Source of the DNA: Blasia pusilla | Taxonomy: Eukaryota; Marchantiophyta; Marchantiopsida; Blasiales | Direction of reading: 5' to 3' | Assembly: GCA_050084515.1 (NCBI GenBank) | Contig: CM114272.1 | Coordinates: 46,624,001 to 46,688,000 of the forward strand | DNA: 64,000 nt | In this document: positions 59,091 through 64,000 of the stretch, in pieces | Layout: every line of letters starts with the position of its first letter | Position numbering within the stretch: the stretch's first letter is position 1 | Translations under genes and position numbers: made by a program | The notes under the pieces: generated by a model | What the model saw: only the letters and a program-made list of their open reading frames with translations | What the model was told of the DNA's origin: nothing | Database searches by the model: none

Positions 59091-61440
59091 GATTTCATGC
59101 TCTAATGTTGGTAGGAATTATTCAAAGTTGTTGTGTCATTTTCATGTTAACATGAAGATATCTTTTCATCTAACCATTAGATGGAGATAAAACTTGGCAC
59201 TAGCATTGTGGTTAATTCTTTTCACTACTTGAACGGTTTGGATGTTCTATTTAACACCCCATGCTCCTACCAAAAATGAAACACCTCCTTTAGGATTTAC
59301 GATTTTTAAATCCATATGTGAGTGGTCATTGGGAGTTTTTTTCTTCCCCCCTTGGTTCCTGGTGTTGGGGTGCCCATGTGGAAAAAGGTTCTTGATTTTT
59401 AGAACCCTTGGTGAGGGAAGGGGGGGGAGAATGGGATGTTAAGAAGGAGGAGGAGGCCTTTGAGTACGAATGTTGGGAGTAGTTTGTCATATTAACATGT
59501 AGTTATCTTTTCATCAAACCATAATATGGTGATGAAACGTGGCACTGAATTTTCTCTTAATTATTTGCATTTCTTGAACGGTTCCGATATGCTATTTAGC
59601 TCCCCATTATCCTACCAAAAATGAAATATCTCCTTTGGGATTTATGATTTTTAAATCCATGTATGAGTGGTCATTTGGAGTTTTTTCTTTTCCTCTTTGT
59701 TCTAGGTGTTGGGATGCCCCTCAAGAAAATATATCTTGATTTTTGGCATACTTGGTGAGACCTGATGATGAAGAGGAGGGCCAACAAAATGGATATGCAA
59801 GAGGGATAAAGGCAAAACACAAGTAATCTTCCAAGAGTTAGTTGAATTTTGATGTATGCAATCTAGTATCTTGACTTCCCACCGTTGGATGGAGCTGAAA
59901 TATAAGGACTATGGAGATGAGAAGGCCCTTTTACTTTTGGACGGTGTGGATTTTCCATATCCTACTCCATGCTGAATTTATAATTAGTAAGCCGAGTTAA
60001 GGGTTTTTTTATTTTTATTCCCTAGCCGTGCATTGATTTCAAGATTTTATTTTTCCATTGGTATAGTATAGTAACACATGAGTACATCTTGTGACAAATT
60101 TTCATGATTTATAGACATGGTGATGAAGAGGAGGGCCAAGCAAATGGAGATGTAAGACAAAGAAAGGCAAAACACGAATAATGATCCAAGTGTTAGTTCA
60201 ATTTTGATGATTGCACTCTAGCATCTTGACTTTCCACCGTTGGATGGAGCTGAAAAATAAGGAATATGGACATGAGAAGGCCCTTTTACTTTTGGACCGT
60301 GTGGATTTTCCATATCCTACTCCTTGCTCAATTTAAAATTGGGAAACCTTATTTAGGGTTTTATGATTTTTTATTCCCTGTTTGGGTGTCCATTTGGAGA
60401 TTTTCTTTTTCCATTGATATAGTAGCACATAATTTCATCTTGTGACAAAGTTTCATGATTTATAGACACGATGATGAAGAGGAGGGCCAAGCAAATGGAG
60501 ATGAAAGATGAAGAAAGGCAAAACACAAATAATGATCCAAGGGTTAGTTCAATTTTGATGTTTGCACTCTAGTATCTTGACTTCCCACCGTTGGATGGAG
60601 TTGAAACGTAAGAACTATGGAGATGAAAAAACGTTGTTAATTTTGGACGGTGTGGATTTTCCATATCCTACTTCATGCTCAATTTAAAAATGGAAAGCTT
60701 TGTTTAAGGTTTATGATTTTTAATTCTTTGGTCGGGAGTCAATTTGGAGATTTTCTTTTTCCATTGGTATAGTAACACATAAGTACATCTTGTGACAAAG
60801 TTTGAGGATTTATGGACCTGATGATGAAGAGGGGTGCCAACAAAATGGATATGAAAGAGGAATAAAGGCAAAACATCAAGAATGTCCCTAGAGCTAGTTA
60901 AATTTTGATATTTATATTCTAGCATCTTGACTTCCCACCGTTGGATGGAGCTGAAAAATAAGGAATATGGACATGAGAAGGCCCTTTTACTTTTGGATTG
61001 TGCGGATTTTCCATATCCTACTCCCTGCTCAATTTAAAAATGGGAAACCTTGTTTAGGGTTTATGATTTTTTATTCCCTGTTTGGGTGTCCATTTAGGAT
61101 TTTTCTTTTCCCATTGGTATAGTAGCACATAAGTACATCTTGTGACAAAGTTTCATGATTTATAGACACGATGGTGAAGAGGAGGGCTAAGCAAATGGAG
61201 ATGAAAGAGGAAGAAAGGCAAAACACGAATAATGGTCCAAGTATTAGTTCAATTTTGATGTTTGCACTCTAGAATTTGGACGGTTTGGATTTTCCATATC
61301 CTACTCCATGCTCAATTTAAAATTGGGAAATCATGTTTAGGGTTTATGATTTGTAATTCCCTGATCGGGAGTCGATTTGAAGATTTTCATTTTCCATTGG
61401 TATCGTGACATTGAAGTTCATTTGGGCTCAAAGTGTCAGG
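59090..61440. repeat. Tandem satellite, ~355-bp period, 6-7 units in two subtypes
   Basis: The landmark 'gacttcccaccgttggatgg' recurs near 59873, 60230, 60581 and 60930. 'ttttccatatcctactcc' recurs near 59950, 60310, 60660, 61010 and 61290. Each unit also has 'cttgtgacaaa.tttcatgatttatagac' and 'gatgaagaggagggcca'. Two related but older units start near 59150 and 59510. The last unit has an internal deletion of about 70 bp. No coding potential is apparent. Confidence 0.85.
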
Positions 61441-61769
61441 ATTAACAGACTTGGTGGTGGATGAATGGATTGTGTGGAGGGCCTGAAACGGAGAAAGAAA
61501 GATGATTGGGTTTAGGACGCTGATTGGAAGATTCTACAATTGATTTGGCTTTAGTAGTGAAGAAACCCATCATATTAGAAGAATGTTCAAGATCACCGGT
61601 GTATTGTGGCTACAAAATACTCGTGTAAGTCAGTTTGTGATACTCATAAATGAATTTTGTGCATTGTAAATGATGTGGCATGAGAGAGAATGCTAATGGA
61701 CATCCACGTGGCATGCAAGGAAAAATGCTTAGTGTACTTCTTTTGTCCTGAGTAACGTGTGTTTGGCGG

Positions 61770-62010
61770 GAGAGAGTGGGACGTTAGGAGTTTCTACACG
61801 AGTGGGAAGTTCAAATTCAAAGATTAGGGGATTGGGGAGGTCCGAGGTCGGTGTTTCGTTAGGAGTGGGAAGTTCAAAGGTTAGGGGAGGTCTGAGGTAG
61901 GTGTTTCGACAAGAGTGGGAAGTTCGGAGATTGGGAAGGTCTAGGGTTGATGTTTCGGAAGGAGTGAGAATTGTGGAGATTAGGGTTGTGTGAGGTCGAT
62001 GTGTCTGATC
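61770..62010. repeat. Short tandem repeat, ~55-60 bp period
   Basis: Four degenerate units each contain 'gagtgggaagttc..aga/ggttagggg' and 'aggtc.gaggt.ggtgtttcg'. The last unit (61960-62048) recurs 1.9 kb away at 63885-64000. Confidence 0.7.
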
Positions 62011-62112
62011 CTTTCACTTTTTCCTAAAGACTCTGCTAACTGAAGATTTTTTAATCTTCTTAGCCGCGGTTAATGCTCTCTCTCTGCAAGAGGACTTTGC
62101 AATATTCTTTCT

Positions 62113-62448
62113 TTGCGCAACATCCGAAATTGCTTCTTGTCTGTAATTCCGATGCCTATCGAGTCCATGCTCGATGAGCTGCAACACACTCGAAGGACTC
62201 TCACCATTGCAATGGCATTACTCATCTTTTCTATCCTCTTCATTTTGATCGCATTTGCTGCAGCTTCCATTATAGGGATTCCCGACTCTAGATTTTGGAA
62301 CCAAATTTTTCTCCCCATAAGCACCACCATTTCAGGCGGTTTCTTCTGCGTTGTGGCTATGTACCTTTGTTTGCTGCGGCTACTTCGTTTCGCCTTCTAC
62401 AAACACCGCACATTCAGGAAACTCTACACTTTTCTTTCAGTTTTGTAA
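62113..62448 (+). CDS. Small two-helix membrane protein, hypothetical (111 codons)
   Basis: The start could be 62113 or the internal Met at 62152 (MPIESMLDELQHTRR), which looks more natural. Two hydrophobic helices are evident: TLTIAMALLIFSILFILIAF and a second around ISGGFFCVVAMYLCLLRLL. They are separated by a short polar loop (PDSRFWNQ), and a basic tail (RFAFYKHRTFRKLY) follows. I do not recognise the family. Its promoter region lies in the duplicated segment 61960-62048. It may be a real small gene or a fragment of one. Confidence 0.4.
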   Translation: MRNIRNCFLSVIPMPIESMLDELQHTRRTLTIAMALLIFSILFILIAFAAASIIGIPDSRFWNQIFLPISTTISGGFFCVVAMYLCLLRLLRFAFYKHRTFRKLYTFLSVL

Positions 62449-63145
62449 AGCTTCCGATTGTCGACATGTCCGGAGCACCGCGAACCGGACTTACAAATTC
62501 ATCCCTCCTATTCATAAGTATCTATTTTCGCGCTGAAGTGCAGCGTGAGATTTATGATATGAATTGACTGATTTTAGTATAACAGTGATAGACTGAGAGA
62601 ATTGGAGACATGCGTTCGAGCAACGTGAGTAGTTTCCGATCGCACGTCGCAGGTGAATTCTGGTGTTTATTTGGTGCTTCTTAGGACGCGAAGTCTAAGT
62701 CTTCTTCATCGCATCGAGGCGAAAATGATTGGATCAGGGTTTTGGATTGGCATTGGCATGGAAGATGGGAATTGAGTTTGTTTTTATTGGAAAATTCGTT
62801 TGGAGAGGATGGATGTGCGAGTTGTTGCAGTTGATGAGACGACCGTGGGAATTGCACACAGTTGGAGGATTTGATTGAAGGTAGAACATTCGAGATTTAT
62901 TCGTTCTCCAAAGATCCGTGCAGAAGGTCTATATTGTGATGGAAAGGAATGAACGGGATGGCGGAGAGACGTGAGGGTTGATAGAGGGCATGATGCTCAT
63001 GTGACAATTTGATGATCACCCGAGGTGTACATGAAGGCAATCAGGCAGCATTATGGCTCGTCAGACCATATCTTCACCAGTTTTGTTTCAAATTTTTACA
63101 TATCGTCTCTTTTATAGTTGAGGCCAAGGTCGCGATTCCCTACCC

Positions 63146-63238
63146 GCTGCTTATTCCCAGCTTGGACTTACTATTGATGCAAGTGTGGAGGAGGTGAAGG
63201 GAGCTTATCGCCGGCTTGCCTTGCGGTGGTCCGATCTT
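63146..63238 (+). pseudogene. J-domain (DnaJ-like) exon fragment without HPD motif
   Basis: After an acceptor-like TTATTCCCAG, or reading from 63146, the frame gives AAYSQLGLTIDASVEEVKGAY followed by RRLALRW, the start and helix II of a J-domain. The invariant HPD that should follow is replaced by SD, and the frame runs on without further similarity. It is either an exon whose continuation lies beyond an unrecognised intron or a decayed fragment. J-domains stimulate Hsp70 ATPase through HPD, so this piece alone would not. Confidence 0.4.
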
Positions 63239-63884
63239 GTTCCTCTAAAACCTACCTATATTCCGCTTACGATTTCAAAGCGTGTCAGAAAATTTAACGT
63301 TGTAGCTTTAGGAATGATAGAGTTGATGGCTTTCTCGTTCGTTCACTGCCGAGAGTGTTAACATTCAACACGACGTAGCCTTGTCTTCGTTGAGCCCTAA
63401 GACAGTGAAAGTGGAAGTTGATCTATGGTGATGTCTGACTGAATTTCAACCGCAATATTTAGAGCAGAGGAGCAGAAGAGTGCAAGAGACTCATGTAGTA
63501 TCCTGTGGTTGAAATTTCTAACATTGGTATGTTAGCCAGTGTTCATCCGAGCTCGGTGGATGTGAATTTGGCTAGCTTTAACGGTTTTTTCAATTTTGGC
63601 TTTTAAAATAAAATGAACAAGATCGGAGAGTATTTATCTTTTCTTTGCCGTAGCACTGTTGTAAGAGGGATCGTCTTTGAACTGACTTCTCCAATTCTGG
63701 TATCTGAGACTAGGAACTTCTCTCCATGTAATCTCTCTTCAACTCTTCATGCCTTCCTCTCTCACAAAAGACCAAATATGAAATTTTTTGATTGGACTCA
63801 ACTCGCATTTGTGTGATGAAATTTGCTGTTTCCTAAGGTAGTGTGTGTAGGTTGGTGCGCTGCCAATTTTTTTTTCATTCAAGA

Positions 63885-64000
63885 GTGAGAATTGTGGAGA
63901 TTAGGGGATTGGGGATGTCTGCGAGAGGTGTTTATGGTCCTTTCACTCCTGGACCGCAAGTTGCAAGCTCGTTCTAAAGACTCTGCCAACTCAAGATTGT
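63885..64000 (+). repeat. Second copy of the 61960-62048 segment
   Basis: Shares 'gagtgagaattgtggagattaggg', 'gatcctttcact/ggtcctttcact' and 'ctaaagactctgc.aact.aagatt' with 61960-62048. This suggests duplication of a promoter/5' segment about 1.9 kb apart. The window ends within it. Confidence 0.65.

Overview
This is nuclear DNA of a land plant, probably of a seed-free lineage (the lineage is only an inference). The two clear host genes have short phase-conserved GT-AG introns and plant-type proteins: a parvulin-14/PIN4-type prolyl isomerase (1921-3437, 4 exons, 145 aa) and a plant arginase with a putative mitochondrial presequence (5212-8035, 6 exons, 345 aa). Both look intact. Apart from a few unrecognised ORFs, nearly everything else is transposable element or repeat.

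Layout. 1-514: 3' end of a Ty3/gypsy-type element. 1.9-8.0 kb: the two host genes. 8-17 kb: AT-rich DNA with a short hairpin, a GC-rich insertion, and unrecognised coiled-coil ORFs at 14-16 kb. 17.0-19.4 kb: minus-strand 3' fragment of a gypsy element (integrase plus PHD finger) carrying a 290-bp hAT-like MITE. 20.1-24.85 kb: a decayed LINE flanked on both sides by (TC)n. 25.4-27.9 kb: 5' end of another gypsy copy. 28.1-58.9 kb: a three-layer nest. A minus-strand gypsy element is split at 33884-33888/56473-56477 by a plus-strand gypsy element. That element is in turn split inside its methyltransferase domain by a ~12.6-kb MULE-like DNA transposon (about 39.5-52.1 kb). 59.1-61.4 kb: a ~355-bp tandem satellite. 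61.4-64 kb: a small two-helix membrane ORF and a J-domain fragment between duplicated segments.

The unusual biology is in the nest. The gypsy family has the order Gag - protease - C5 cytosine DNA methyltransferase (DNMT3-like) - RT - RNase H - DDE integrase - PHD finger. It therefore carries both a DNA-methylation writer and a chromatin-reader module. Its ends are arranged B - internal - A - B - A (split direct repeats) rather than as plain LTRs. The MULE carries two divergent genes: a plus-strand transposase with a SWIM zinc finger, and a minus-strand gene with a ParB/sulfiredoxin-like motif followed by a region resembling an amino-methyltransferase (DPPY-like motif reading DLPS). Its introns and its bidirectional promoter, but not its recognised coding blocks, are filled with several dozen copies of a short palindrome around CCGTCGGAGTCCGACGG. 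Two unrelated mobile elements thus seem to carry DNA-methylation-type cargo, one inside the other.

All TE genes seen here contain stops and frameshifts and are dead copies. Family assignments come from reading motifs by eye; no database search was possible.
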